A stretch of 64,000 nt of DNA. Origin: Diadema setosum. Lineage: Eukaryota; Echinodermata; Echinoidea; Diadematoida; Diadematidae. Shown here piece by piece: positions 46,717 through 59,800 of this stretch; the first letter of the stretch is position 1; each line of letters starts with the position of its first letter. The stretch spans positions 34,984,416-35,048,415 of the forward strand of contig NC_092704.1 in the NCBI RefSeq assembly GCF_964275005.1. Direction: 5' to 3'. The translations under genes and the position numbers were made by a program. The notes beneath the pieces are model-generated. The model was not told where the DNA came from. It saw only the letters and a list, made by a program, of their open reading frames with translations, and ran no database searches.

Positions 46717-46979
46717 TGTCTTTCTTTGTGTGTGTACTACTTTGCTTTCACATCAAATATTAAAATTGTTTCATAATTCCTCTAGGCATCATACATAACC
46801 ATGTATCTTTAAATGTATATAGGTATATCAGCCTGGAGATAGGTCGAGTCTAATTGTTTGTTAGGGGTTCTCATTTATTTACTTTTCGTAAATTCGGGTA
46901 AATGCAGCAAAGTAATCTTAAAAAGAATATTTGGCTCAGTATTGACTTGATTTAGGCGTTATTGTTACTTGACGAATAG

Positions 46980-47041
<62 letters not shown>
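46980..47041. repeat. (TA)n microsatellite
   Basis: About 31 TA dinucleotides. Confidence 0.97.
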
Positions 47042-47043
<2 letters not shown>

Positions 47044-47946
47044 CCAAAAGCAAGCCTCCACTGCCGCACCAAGAAGTTCAGGTGTCATGTTCTGTACCTC
47101 AGGATACCGTGGCTCAAATCCTGGAAATAACATCCCAGACGACCTTCCATGTATATAACATGGATGATTGTCTTTACACCTCCCCCCTCCCCCCCCCAAA
47201 AAAAAAGAAAAATAATAATAATAATAATAATAAAAAATAAAATAAAAATAAGATGAGATAAGATAAGACCGTCGCAAAAACTCAGAATTTTATAAATGAA
47301 ATCTCCTGCTTGGTTACGCGAATCAAACTGAAGATGATTAACTTCCGCCTCCGATGTATTGCCGAATTCGCATTGTAGACTTAAAAGGAAAATTAGCGTG
47401 CTCTTCCCTTTAAGCAGGTTAATCAAATTAGAATGATAGACTTCCTATGTATATTGCAAAGTGGAATAATGGTTAATTATGTATGATTTATCTGTTTATT
47501 ACGATTCATGGCGAAATTTTGATTGGCTTTACTTTTTTTTTGCAAAAAAAAAAGGAAAGAAAAGAAGAATTGAATAGATATCTGAAGTTTCTCTTTTACA
47601 ATGGAGAGAGCTGCCCTACTTCTAATTTTAGTTACAAAGAAGTGTTTGTTGCATTTTTCTTATGTGTATCACCATTTTTTACTCTTTGTTCTCTTCTGTT
47701 TTGTTCGTTTCTCTTTCATCTATATCTTCAGTTGCTTTACACTTTATATTGCTTTGTGTTAACACTCGTTTCTGAAACGTTTGTATTTTGTTGACATATT
47801 TTAATGCGGGAATTATTGCCGTTCACTTAAGATATTAGATAATATTACACAACAATAGTTATTACAAATAATCTAATGTAACCTCGTGTGGAAAAGAGTG
47901 GTGTAAGAAATACAGAGACATCATATTCAGATCCAGCCATATTTCA

Positions 47947-48180
47947 AAGCGCCCATTCACGTTCATGATTCGGCAGGTGCGTGCATTCAGACAACGTATT
48001 GCCATGATCACAGTCTAACAGGGCGTGCTTCATTTCACCGTCCACGTCCGATGTCTCGCGCCTGTGCAGGCCCCTGGCAAATCTCTGTGGGAACCCGGTG
48101 CGCGATATCTCTTCCTTCAACCGAGCCTCGGCCCGAACCTTGGGGTTTCGTTGCGTAGATGCAAAGACAAAATAGTCATC
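47947..48180 (-). CDS. possible coding exon, unrecognised, C-terminal (weak)
   Basis: The minus-strand frame reads FASTQRNPKVRAEARLKEEI, SRTGFPQRFARGLHRRETSD and ends HLPNHEREWAL-stop. Composition is mixed charged/polar and base content is clearly more GC-rich than its surroundings, as coding exons in this window are. No family is recognised, no flanking exon was found, and the plus strand is also partly open, so it may be chance. Confidence 0.2.
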
Positions 48181-48800
48181 ATTATCAATGATCATCTGAC
48201 GCGTTTATTACAGAAAAAGTTTTCGTTACGGTTGATTGAATGACGTATACAAGTCAGCGTCCAGCATAGTGAAGGGACTTTCAACCAGAGTTCATGCGAA
48301 AAGCGTTGCAGTAACGGGACTTAAAATGTAGGTCAAAGAACCGCAAAGTTGAAGAAGATAGAAAGGTTTCCTGTAAAAGAACACAATGAGATATGTTAAG
48401 ATTAAAAATAATCTATTTTTTCTAGTCCTATCAAAATAACAAGAATCATACCATTCCCAATGAAATATATCAGTGGCAGTGTTATTTGCAACTAAAATTG
48501 TCTCTGTCATTGGTGTTGTTCATATGTAATTGACATTATTTTCACCGTCAATTTCATCATCATCGTCAGTTAAGCAGTGGGTTTCGTCTTGTGCACTGAA
48601 AATTATCAATACGTACATGCACATGTATTTTTTAAACCCAAAAGCTGTTGTTTCGGCATTTAATTCCAAGGAAATTTAGCCTAGGAAAGACTATGAGCTT
48701 TGGATAATATATAAAAGTGCATCACCATTGTAAAAGTGCATCTTTTAAATCTTTGATGTGCATCCTTAATAAAAAGCTGTCAAACTCTTTCCCTCGGCAG

Positions 48801-48911
48801 GTGGATTGGCTGACGGATCCTTTATTACCGCTGAAAAGACGCAGAGACCAGACGATAAATGGTGCCAATGAATCGAGCGCCAGCATTCTCTCTACATCGT
48901 CATCGAATTAG
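48801..48911 (+). CDS. possible terminal coding exon, unrecognised (weak)
   Basis: A strong acceptor (CTCTTTCCCTCGGCAG) precedes GTGGATTGGCTGACGGATCC, read as VDWLTDPLLPLKRRRDQTIN and then a Ser-rich end SSASILSTSSSN-stop. The patch is GC-richer than its flanks. A donor-like GGGGTAAGG lies at about 48950 after the stop. It could end a gene whose earlier exons I cannot find, or be an alternative 3' exon of the SLC5 gene 11 kb upstream, since the phase would allow it. Neither is supported beyond this. Confidence 0.25.
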   Translation: MDWLTDPLLPLKRRRDQTINGANESSASILSTSSSN

Positions 48912-49142
48912 CTGAAGAAGACACTAACCTCGGAATCCCAGTCTACGGGGTAAGGCGGGGATATCGCTCAATGGCTTGACGTCGAAGCTCTAACGATGTA
49001 ATCGACGATACATAGACAAAGGCACTAAGGTGGATTGATAAAATCATAGATACCCTCATAAACTGGCTACACTCGAGAGGCATCGACTAAATTCTAGTTC
49101 TCAATACTCTTCAAACTTTGACATTGGTCATAATGACAGGAA

Positions 49143-49560
49143 GTGATGACATTTATACCAGGAAGAATATCAGTGTCCACACAGTTTAGTGACCTCCAGG
49201 TTTCCTTTGAACGACCGCCTTCAAGTCGCTTGGTCAGCCAGTCACGTGGCGTCGTGTGGCACGAGCTCAACGTGCAAAACCTGATAATGATCGCCCTCTC
49301 GCGGGCATGTCATCCAAAGTCGTTTTGTTCGTTCGGCTCGCGTCACATTGCGCTCACATTCCCAACGAAATCGATCTACCGCGTCGTAGACCGCCGCCGA
49401 CTTGTACGCGTCCCGTCGTGACCGTCCACAGCACCGTAATCTGCGAATGTGTCATGTTCACGTCCTACTGCGGTAGGCCCTTATTGTAACCTGCCACGAC
49501 GTAAGGATTTGTAGGATGTCGCGGATCGGTGCTCGCCGGGCTAAAATGTAGGATGTAGAG
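49143..49560. other. CpG-richer non-coding block
   Basis: CpG-dense compared with the AT-rich surroundings (CGTGGCGTCGTGTGGCACG, CCTCTCGCGGGC, CGCCGCCGACTTG). Short open frames on both strands lack start context and family likeness. It could be untranslated exon or a regulatory block downstream of the possible exon at 48801. Confidence 0.35.
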
Positions 49561-50009
49561 GTGTGTATGATAATTGTGTAGGGCCTATGTTTACTTTATA
49601 TTTTGTGTATTCCAGAGGAGAAAATCGTTCAAAAAAGAGACACAAAGAGGTTAAGTATGGTGTAAAGCCGTGTTGAGTCTGGCGAGGCTCTCTCCAAATT
49701 GTGCCAAACACTTTTTATTACACCACGTTTGATGAATGTTCACCAGAATGCAAGCAGAGATCGATTAACACCTTGCTCATTATCTCAGTTGGGCGTTGTC
49801 TTCAATTTAGTGCAATGCAAATTCTAAAAGAGGACTCTTAATCACGTAGTTTGAATGATAGACTTTTAGGAACTGATTTATGACTCATCGATTTTTGTTT
49901 TCTCCCCTAGGAAAACTATTCCTGCTAGTTCAGGAAAGAACGAGACAAACTGTGCACTTGGGGTGGCCGTTGATTACCAAAGCGACGGAAAAATGTATCG
50001 GGTGATGCT

Positions 50010-50355
50010 AGTTATTCCGAAGGTTTGTTATTCCGAAACACACTAAGTCCGTACAGACGATCGTTAATCCCAAAGTGAAAAGAAGTTTGTTTACATTCGA
50101 ACATTTGTGGTGCCATTCTTATAGTTCGTCAGTCCGAAATGAAAGGAGTTTCATTATTCCAAAGATTCGTTAATCCTAATAAGAAACAAGGTTATTTATT
50201 CCGAACGTTCTTTATTCCCATGGTTCGTTATTCCGAAAGTGAAAAACAAAACAAAAACAAAACGGTGCGTACAAACGAACCATTGGAATAACGAACCTTT
50301 GTAGCAACGAGCCTTTTCTTCATTTCGGACATACGAACATTCGAATGACGAACTG
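50010..50355. repeat. CCGAA-family foldback, ~345 bp
   Basis: Several GTTATTCCGAAGGTTTGTTA, TTCGTTATTCCGAAAGTG words lie on the left, and inverse words (ACCATTGGAATAACGAACCT, CATTTCGGACATACGAACAT) lie on the right. It is the longest copy of the family in the window. Confidence 0.75.
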
Positions 50356-50964
50356 CAACCAATGTATTCGTCTCTTGAAGTCAGAAAAAAATACCTGTAA
50401 AATCCGTTCAATAAAACTTACGACCGACTTGAGAATGATGATTCAGAAATGAATTCCAACAGAAACACTACAGGACCAAACAGAGTTCGTTAAACTCGTA
50501 GCTTAGATATCAATAGTCAGAGAAGTGTATTTTTTTTAATACGCGTTCTCAGCATATTATATCTTTCTCTTACCTCCTATAAACTTCCCAAACCTACGAG
50601 AATATTTTTTTTTTTTTTGCCATGGGTTTATTGAAAGCGAGGCTTCTCATGAGTAAATTATAGCCATGATGGCCAAACAAAGAAAGCTATTACAGTGTAT
50701 TACCGCGTTCCGACTGGTTTTACCGCGTGACAAGGCTATGGGAGAAAATCTGAAGAAAGAACGAAGGAGGTGATGTCTTATTACCTTGCCAAGCTAACCA
50801 TGCTAAACGTTAACCTTGCATATAGTTTACCCCCAATATTAAAGTCTGGTCTTTTCAGACATGTCAAAGTTGAGAATATGATTTGAAACAACCTCCTGAC
50901 ATTCGTTTCTTACAAATGTCATGGTACAGTTTCCGTTTGGAATATCTTGGTGTTTAGAAGACCC

Positions 50965-51053
50965 CGTTGAGGACGAGTCCCGAGTATACTCGGGGCAAGC
51001 GTCTATGGGAAATGCGTGTTGTAGCAAAATCAAACCGTCCTCAACAGGTTAAG
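50965..51053 (+). repeat. ~88-bp palindromic-end element, copy 2
   Basis: GTTGAGGACGAGTCCCGAGT at the left and CCGTCCTCAACAGGTTAA at the right form inverted ends. The middle reads CTATGGGAAATGCGTGTTGT, AGCAAAATC. It is the cleanest copy. Confidence 0.8.
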
Positions 51054-54000
51054 TCCTGTATCTTCGTTTGTACAGCTGACAAGCGATGGGCTTTAGTTGA
51101 AATTAGTGGTTTGAAGCGATCAGTAGACTGGGTTTGTTTGTTTTGTTTTCTCTTTGCTATCTTTATTCATTTGTTTGTTTCATCTTGTTTGTTTCAATTG
51201 TGCTAAGACGGAGTCTGTTTCTTGACAACCGAAGATATTTTCTAAAACCATATGCTACCGCTGCCACATCAGGACAATCTTTGCCTTTCATCAAGTAATA
51301 GCGTCCACTCCGACAAACAAGACCCTCAAGCGTAATCTCTTCAATTTTATTTTGTTTACTTTATTCATTCATATATTACTTTGTTCATTTTCGCAGACAG
51401 TTTGACCGTTTGGTGGTGATGTATCTGTAATTATTACATACAATAAATTGTACATGCAAATGTCTTATCATGTTAATGTACATCAACATGACAATCTTGT
51501 AATATCTTTTAACGGTACTGTGGTACGATTCTGTAATGCATTTTGTCTATGTCTTGTGTCTCCTGCTTAATTCAGGTGACAGCCGTCATGTGCTACATTG
51601 TTACTGACATATTAAAGAATGTTGAACATAAACATAATTATATACGTCAGATATCAAGATATGAAATGTGAACAAAGTACATTTGAAACATAAAATCTTA
51701 CGGCAAAAGTGGTGAATCTAATATCATTTCCTCGATACGTGTACATGCAAAACAAAGCTTTTTATCTCCATTGAGGCGCCACTAAACTTGTTTACACCAT
51801 TCATACTGACAACCTCAGAAGTATAATAGTGAATATTATACGATGTTTTCTAAAGATCTCTAGTATAGAAACATTGCAATGCACATTACAGAGGGCGTTA
51901 GTTACAACTATCCACCCTGATAGTAGCTTTGGAACAGTCGGAAACACACAAAGCTACGAGCCAAGTGTCTTTTAGACTATTCGAAAGTTACACTTAAACC
52001 AAGACACTTGTACGAATGTAACAGGAAAACAAAAAAACATACAAACAAACAAAACACCAGCGTAACGTACGTTCTAGTCGCAAGAAAAGACGACAATTTC
52101 CGGCTGTCAAAATGCTTCTGTGTAAATGTTTCTTACTGATTACCATTCATCTGTTTTCCTTATATTTTTGTCCAAACAAGGTAGACAACAAGAAAAGTTG
52201 ATCTTTTATTCATCAATAACTCTATTTATGAGCAAATCCGTTCATCATATTCATAGATCAAAATCTCCACAGATGAGCAACATATTATTCAAAGTAGGTT
52301 ATTTATATGGAATTCCTTTTCATGCCAAGATTCAATTAAATACAATAATTGAACGTCTCATGAATTTTACCTACCTACATCGGAAACCTTACGCTAAAAC
52401 GCACCAAATTAAAGTTAATAAGATGCATTCGTCAGTTGTTTCTTTTACCTTCAGTGAACAAAATCAAACAATACGCTAACCAGCTGATGATAAGATACAG
52501 AGTCAATACATTTGACTATTGGGATGGACATCTACTATGCTCGATAATGTACAAAGAAAATCTTTGCATTTCCAATTCTTCAACTTCCTTATCGCTTAGA
52601 ATGCAACCCTTAAACCTTATGACAGTAAATATCAAGTGGAATGTTGGGGGGAAAATGACACATTGTAGATCATACCTTTCAGATTTTATTTCTGACAAAT
52701 GATGAAAAAAAAAATCATTATATATGATTTATGAGGTTTCAATTGATAATCTCCATTCCATGTATAACAACAAAATACATCTTAAAAAATCAGGGAAGAA
52801 AGTATGTACGGATATACGATGCTGAGGGAGAGCCAATCGGCTTTAACACCAATAGAAAGGAGTCTGAAACGAATAACAGTTGATAGGAACAGAAGTAGCA
52901 GACCTCTTTAAAAATTAATCGAACCTTCCATATTTGAGTGAAGATGGTATTTGCCACTTAAACAAGAAGCGTTTATCAAAGTTTAATTGAGATTAATTAT
53001 TGCCTACAACAGTAACTAATAAAAACATATCTGTGAATTCTCTTCTACTTTCTTTATTGCAATTGGATTTTCCAACAGGGTTGAAATAATCAGTGATAAA
53101 TTGTATTACAAATATTGAATCAGTATTACATATTAGTGTGACTATACAGTTATCACTAAAAGTTGCCTGCTTAAAACCTCGCTGCATACCTAGGGGAGCG
53201 ACCACAGAGTTTACCAAACTAGTGTCTTCTTAACTATCACTGGAAAGAGGACATTACATAAAATAAATGCATTAAAGGTATATACAGGGAATACTTCAGT
53301 GAGAATTCAAGCAACCAGATTGCTGACACACTATGTTTAGAAAATAAATGTTAATTATTTTAATTCTATTTTCCAATATACATGTTCACAACTTTCTAAA
53401 TGAAAAGAATGGCTTGAGAAAGTTTTATCACTTTGCTGTTATTTTTTATTCCTCTACACAATGAATATGATGATACATTTGACAAATCATGACATAAACA
53501 AAAAAAAAGAATAAAATTTGCTTCAGATACATTAGTTTTATCATTCATTGTTAGGCAAGCTTTACTGTTATCATGGGTGACATAATTTTAGATTTGAATA
53601 CATTATTAAACAATATGCTGACATGAGGGTATGCCATGTACAAATCATACTGATATGACATTAGAATAAATAATGAGGTATGATAGCAAGTAATAGTCTC
53701 TGGATTTCAAAGAAATTACTTCTGCTATGCATGACCAGGGCCTACTTGTACATATATAGAAGCAAAATGTAATGTATTTAAATTTGAGACATACGACATA
53801 TTTTGGAAGTATGCTTCCCCACCGCACTTTCCATTCATGCAATACAGACAAAAAAGATGTAGCCAATTTGAAACAATAGATCTTGATATTACATGTACTA
53901 TCATTTGCTTAATAATTACATGCTTTTCTTACACCATCAGGTCTGAAATGACAGTATTCATGTGCAAATGTTAATGTCTGAGTACTTGAACAGTTTCCAC

Positions 54001-54111
54001 ATACAATCTTCTAAATCATAATGTTGTCCTTTACAAACAAATATACATAATTGCAATTCCATGATACACAATGGTTGAAGATACCCATGATGCCTCCTGT
54101 ATCTTGCCTTT
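51054..54111. other. intergenic or 3'-flanking, no gene recognised
   Basis: AT-rich on both strands. Open frames up to 117 codons have no splice sites or family likeness. No array or inverted-repeat element was seen. Confidence 0.45.
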
Positions 54112-54203
54112 AACTCATTGTAGACTAGTCCCGAGTACACTTGGGCAGATGTCTATGGGAAACGTGTGTCATAGTAAAATCACCTCATCCTCAACGAGTT
54201 AAC
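54112..54203 (+). repeat. ~88-bp palindromic-end element, copy 3
   Basis: TTAACTCATTGTAGACTAGT, CCCGAGTACACTTGGGCAGA and TCATCCTCAACGAGTTAA: same layout as copy 2, more worn at the left end. Confidence 0.75.
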
Positions 54204-56897
54204 TTCTTTGTTTGCCAAAGAGAATACTTGATAGATTTTCCTCTATTTACAAGAGCTCACATGTATTAAGACAGGACACTATGGTACAGCATACAGCTTC
54301 TTACATTCAAGAGTCCATCAATATGCACTGCCCATTGGTCATTCTTTTTAACTGCACTGGACATAGTAAAGAAATACTGATCATTTTTGTGACACATCTT
54401 TTTGAAAATGTGTTTGTCTCCTCTTGAAAAGAAAGCTTTCTGTTGTTCTACAGCATCTCTAGAACGAGATTAGCATTCATCTTGTGGTCATTTTTAGCAA
54501 GTGTTATCAAACCTTGTCCTGCTATGCATCGGACAAGTTGATGAGTTTGAGGTACATATCTCAGTGATAACAATAACTATATAAATAATAACAATAACAA
54601 CAACTTATAGACATATCCACATAAACTATCTCAACATTGATATCCAGATTAAGGGAAGAGCATCAGGTACAATGCAATGATCGGAGTAATTCAAACGTTT
54701 ATTAATTGAATGCAATTAGAATATATGTTGCACAGTATCAATCAAATGATTATGATTGTTAAAAATGGTCCGTAGTTTGATTCATCACATCAAGTCATAA
54801 TTTGCAGGATTGTGGGTGTGATCAGCTAATTAAGTGATCATTTTTGTGATACATTTATTTGAATATACATTTATCTCTTTCAACTTTGGAAAAGAAAGCT
54901 TCTGTTGTTCTAGAGCATCTCCAAAATGAGACTAGCATTGATCAGTTTAATAGCTTGACTCATTGTATCAAGTCATAATTTTAAGGATGGTGGGTGTGTG
55001 AGGTATGGCCAACTCCAATGAAGCAGTAGAGTTTCACTCAGCAAAGACAAAGACTCAATAAAACTACAAAATCAAATCAGACAGCTGTGTGGCTCTCTCA
55101 TGTGTTATCTATCAAAGTTCCACTGTCTAGTAAAAATTATGGCTATGATGTACAGTATGGATGGACGAAAAACACTCAAAAGTGGAGTGTGACGAAAGTG
55201 TGTATTTACTGACCCTGTGATGGCGTATGTGATGTTTATAACTCACTGCCTAGCAGAATCAAATAGCATGATGTCCAATTCTGCATACATGTCTAGTTTA
55301 ACTGCTGCCACAAATGGTTGAACGAATACAAACTTCAAGGTGCACACAATAAATGCATGAAACAAAAAGCTCTTCAAAAATATAATTTGAGGTATACTTT
55401 GTCTAAACTACAGGTGCAAATCTCTTTGTGGATGTTTGTATGAAGGAGTTAGTGATTAAAAGACAAGAAATTAGACATCTAAATGTACATACACACAAAC
55501 TACACACTCTGGAGGCAATCACAGATTTAGCCTTTCATCACAGAATGCATGCATACATGACCATCTTCTTAACTCCTAACAAAAAGTTCAAACCTTTTTT
55601 TTTTAACTGCTAATCAGCATCTGCTTCCTGAATTCTTGCAAGAGGGAGTGTTGCCCTTTAAATTCTAACAGTTTTATATTTTTATTCGACAAGCTCTTCA
55701 AAGAGCATACATTGCTAACAACATAATGTCTGACTTGCATAAAAAACAACAAAAAGCTGACAGAAAAGATTTGCATATGTGTGTGTGTGTGTGTGCATGT
55801 GTGTGTGTTTGGGTTATGTTTGGAAAGAAGGGATTCAAAACATTGAAATTATGAACAACTTGTAATCAACATAATTATATGTATTGCAAGCCAACTGTCA
55901 CAAATGATAGCATATCCAAAACATTGGATATTGCATTTCAGAAAAGGGTTACATGTGTACCAACTGACTTTTTGATGAGTGCTGTTCACATAATACAATG
56001 ATTCCAAACCAATATGACGGGACATCCAATTATCCTGGAATTTAGCATACACATCAAGTACATTCTATTTATTATCATATTGAAGTATTAATGGCATCCC
56101 TTGCTGTTAAAGCCTTGAACAGATTTCATGTACACTTACATTGTACATGTGTCTCGTGAGTGGAAAATAGGGAAAACGATAATGGAAGAATCATAGGTCC
56201 ATATGACTCATTAAAGTTTTTCACTTAATTTCATGCCTTGAAACTGCACATGTAGGAGTACTCTTTCAGGAAATATCAATAAATTGGAAATAAAAAATGT
56301 TGACACAAAAAAAAATGGCCTAGAAGAAATACTTGTATATACTGAACATAGACTTCCAGGAGGAGCATAGAAAATTTGTGTGCTATCAACTTCAGCAACG
56401 TTTATAATTGCACTATCCAAATATCAAACAGCATAATGATCAAATAAAGACAAGAAAGAAAAAAGGAATACTACTAAACTTGTGTGAAATCATTGAGGAT
56501 TTTGGGAATCTAAGGGAAGATGACTCATGAAACCACTCATGAAGAGTGTTTCACTTTAATACACTCCTAAGAGGTATACTAGACAGAGAAGGAGAGGAAC
56601 AGAGAGAGAAACTTGGGTGTGAAAAACTCTGAGCCTACCTTAATCTACAAACCTCTGCTTTAATGGCTCACATATCATGGTAATATCTAAAGCTACACAC
56701 CAAGCAACTTACAAAAACCTCACATCTAAATGGTCATTGCCAAATTGTTGCCACAGTGACTACATTATCATAATTGATGCAAGGGACGTTTCTGAAAACA
56801 TGTCCTTGTAACATCTGCAATATTTGGGGCCATTTTGAGTTCAGAGCATCGTCCTGGCTTAATCCATTAAACAAGTGACCACACCCTCTGGTCTTCC
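54204..56897. other. 3' flank and probable 3' UTR of the pseudokinase gene
   Basis: No exon was found. On the minus strand the first AATAAA downstream of the stop codon that I noticed is near 56068 (plus strand TTTATT in CTATTTATTATC), giving a 3' UTR of about 830 bp. Further left only AT-rich sequence and a (GT)n tract near 55781-55808 are visible. Confidence 0.35.
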
Positions 56898-59800
56898 TTA
56901 AGTCATTTGATACTTCTGGTAGAGCTGCCATAAATGAAGGGGAGTAATATTCAGAATGTAGTCTCTGCATAGAACCCAGTCAAGTCTGTCCTGTGCTTCA
57001 CGACATCCATGCATCCCAGGCATCGGCTTTCTGAAGATTGAAAAAGATGGGAACCACAAAATAAAACTTTTTGTCTTTGATGGTCTTTGACTTCATACTA
57101 AATAGATAAGCTCAATAGTCTCCTTGCTATGTATGTCTAAATGGAGCACACACATTACATTGCCCACCACCCTGACAAGGGTCATCTGGTTGGGAAGCTA
57201 GTGGTAGAATTATTCACATGTTTTCTTTGGAACCTCATTCAAATCCACACATGGTTTGACAATTTAATGTGTACAATGGTAAACCTTGGCCTTTAACAAC
57301 AAGCTAAGATAAAGCAACATAGCAAATGTTTTATTAGTGTTTTATGCAAATTGTTCAAGACAATGTAAATACAAACACTCAATTATTATTAATTTCTGTA
57401 TTAAAATGACATGATCCTTCCATATCTCCTATGAGGCAACCCATTCCTCTCTTCCATTAACCCTAACACCCACACTCACTCTTTCTCCCTCTGGTAACCA
57501 AGGCAACAGGATGACAAAACTTACTCATGCTGGTCTGTTGGAGTAGATAGTAAGAGTCTCATTGCCTGTGAAGTTAGCCACATCTCACAGTCCAGCTGGC
57601 TTTTCATCTCCTCCGGATGTGGGCCAAAGAGTAACATAGCAACTCTGGAGGCAGGATGCCAGTGATAGATTAAATGTGATAATTAGCCCATAAAATAAAG
57701 CTCTTACAGAAAAGTATTTTCTAGGGACTTTAAGGATTCTGATGATTACTCTTACAATAGTTCCTATTTAAAAAATTTATTTCTGCAGTAATACAATTTT
57801 ATCTTATACAAAAAAAAAATCACAACGAATTGGCAACAATGAAAGTCCAAGATGATAAACTATTAGCATGTAAGTGCAACTTCACAGTGTTAACAGAATT
57901 CAAAATGTCAACATCAAAACATTTATTATCAATTATGTCCTTTAGCAAATAAATTTGTCAGAACTACCAGGTACATATCATTTCAGAGGGGAAGATGTAA
58001 GGGAAGCATATCACGTCAGTTTTTTTGATGGATGTGGTGTTTAATAATTGGTAGTCTGTGTGAAGTTGATGATGAAGGGTCTTCACTCCACATCTCTCCT
58101 TTGTTTCCGTTCCCATGACTACATGTATCTTTTATGTCTTCCACCAGCAATACCACTGATGTTTTTGAATGTCAGCATGACACATTAGTAGACATGAATG
58201 TATTATCATAAAATAGAATGTATCTCCTTCATCTCTACTCCCTCGGTCTCTCATTTGCTTCATACTTTGTCATTTGCTTTCATTTTAATGCAACACTGAA
58301 ATAATAATCTTCCTTCTCTTAAATCTTCCTTTTCCTGTTTTTTTCTCACACTTCTCCTTGTTTTTTTTTATCTTTGTTTCTTTGATAAACTCCACAGTTT
58401 CTTCCACCTGCCTTCCACCATACCAAAATACACAGTGTCTTTGGGTGACATAAGATTTCAATAAAATCAGAGAAATACTGACACAATGAAATGGTAAAGT
58501 GAACTTCAGTGGCTGTGTTTTTCTTGTCATTTTGGCCACTAAATTTCCCCCTTTTTCTCCCAATCCAAAGGATGATATGATGTTATCTGCATTGTATACA
58601 TCATCAGATGCAGTACTAATTACTTTTGTTTGTGGGTTGTATTGTGAAGGGACTTGCTGTGGCCCAGTTAATTGCAGTTTCATTTCGTTCAGTTATTTAA
58701 GAATGGCAACAAGACTCAGCCAATGGTTGTAGAAAGTAGTGTGTATTCTAAGGTTTTTCTGGTGATCAAATTTCTTGTTTGGGTGAAGGAATAGTGATAG
58801 CAAGGAAGGAGAGCATTTGTTATCTTGTGTGCTGAGATTATTAAACAGTGTCTACCTGAGCAAGGCAGCACGGATTGGTGGTCTTTTCTCCGGACTAGAT
58901 CTCAGCATCTCTTGGAGTAGGGCAGAGAGAGAGGGAGATAACCAGTCTGGAAGGTGGGACAGGAGCTCACTCGGGTCATCACCAACGGCCTGCTCTGATT
59001 GGTCGCTGGGTGTGACAAGGAGGCTGCAGATCGTTGCTGCCACAGCGTACAGATCAGAGCTGGCATAAACAGCTGACAAAGGAATCTATAAATGGGGATA
59101 TTTTTAAAGGAAGTGATCATTGCATGTGGGAGCTAAATGCACCTGTCATGGGTGCTAGCTCACATCAACAGGGGAAAACCACAAGAGAACTGGCATCCTT
59201 TAATGAGGTGTTTTGACAAAACAGAAAGGCCAATCAGAATTCTTTGCACACATGAAATACTATGTAGCCGTAGCCGTATCTCTGGCTGACTACTGCAGAA
59301 TGCAATCTGGGTGTAGATATTACTGGTATGATTGCACTTTTTATTTGTGACGATGCATGGACTAGGAAGTATTGGCACCAAATCATATTACCAGTCATTA
59401 TTTATTGATGATGACCTTGTTCATCCTGCAGCTGGACTTACACCTAGTTATTGACCACACATCATACCAAGTTTGCCCACATCTCAATATTGCCTAAATC
59501 TCAATATTGCCCAGATCTCAGTACTGCCTAGATGCCAATATTGCATGCCCACATCTCAACACTGGTTGTCTCAATGTTTCTCAACTCAATGTACAATAAT
59601 AATTTCCATCTTCCATTTTCTCTTTTTCTCAATCTTTCTCTCATTCCCACTTTCTCTCAAAGATAGTGCTCCTCAATGAAAAGTAATCCTTGAACCCTGA
59701 CAAATAATTCCTGAAACAGCTTTCTCCAAGATAAGGATGTACTGTAACAGTAGGTGACAGTGCAGTCAATAATTTAGGCTTTCTAAACTGTGCTGGGCCC

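Larger units (their letters stand above)
45121..47943. other. mostly non-coding, simple repeats
   Basis: It holds (GT)n at 45220-45251, poly(A) plus (AT)n at 46662-46714 and (TA)n at 46980-47041. A moderately GC-rich patch at 45490-45970 has short open frames and an AGTAAGT motif at its end (about 45967), which could be an untranslated first exon, but there is no protein support. Confidence 0.4.

Noticed and set aside
49143-49489. Overlapping open frames of 77-92 codons
   Set aside because: Two frames of the same strand are open over the same CpG-rich stretch and neither resembles a known protein; kept only as a compositional block.
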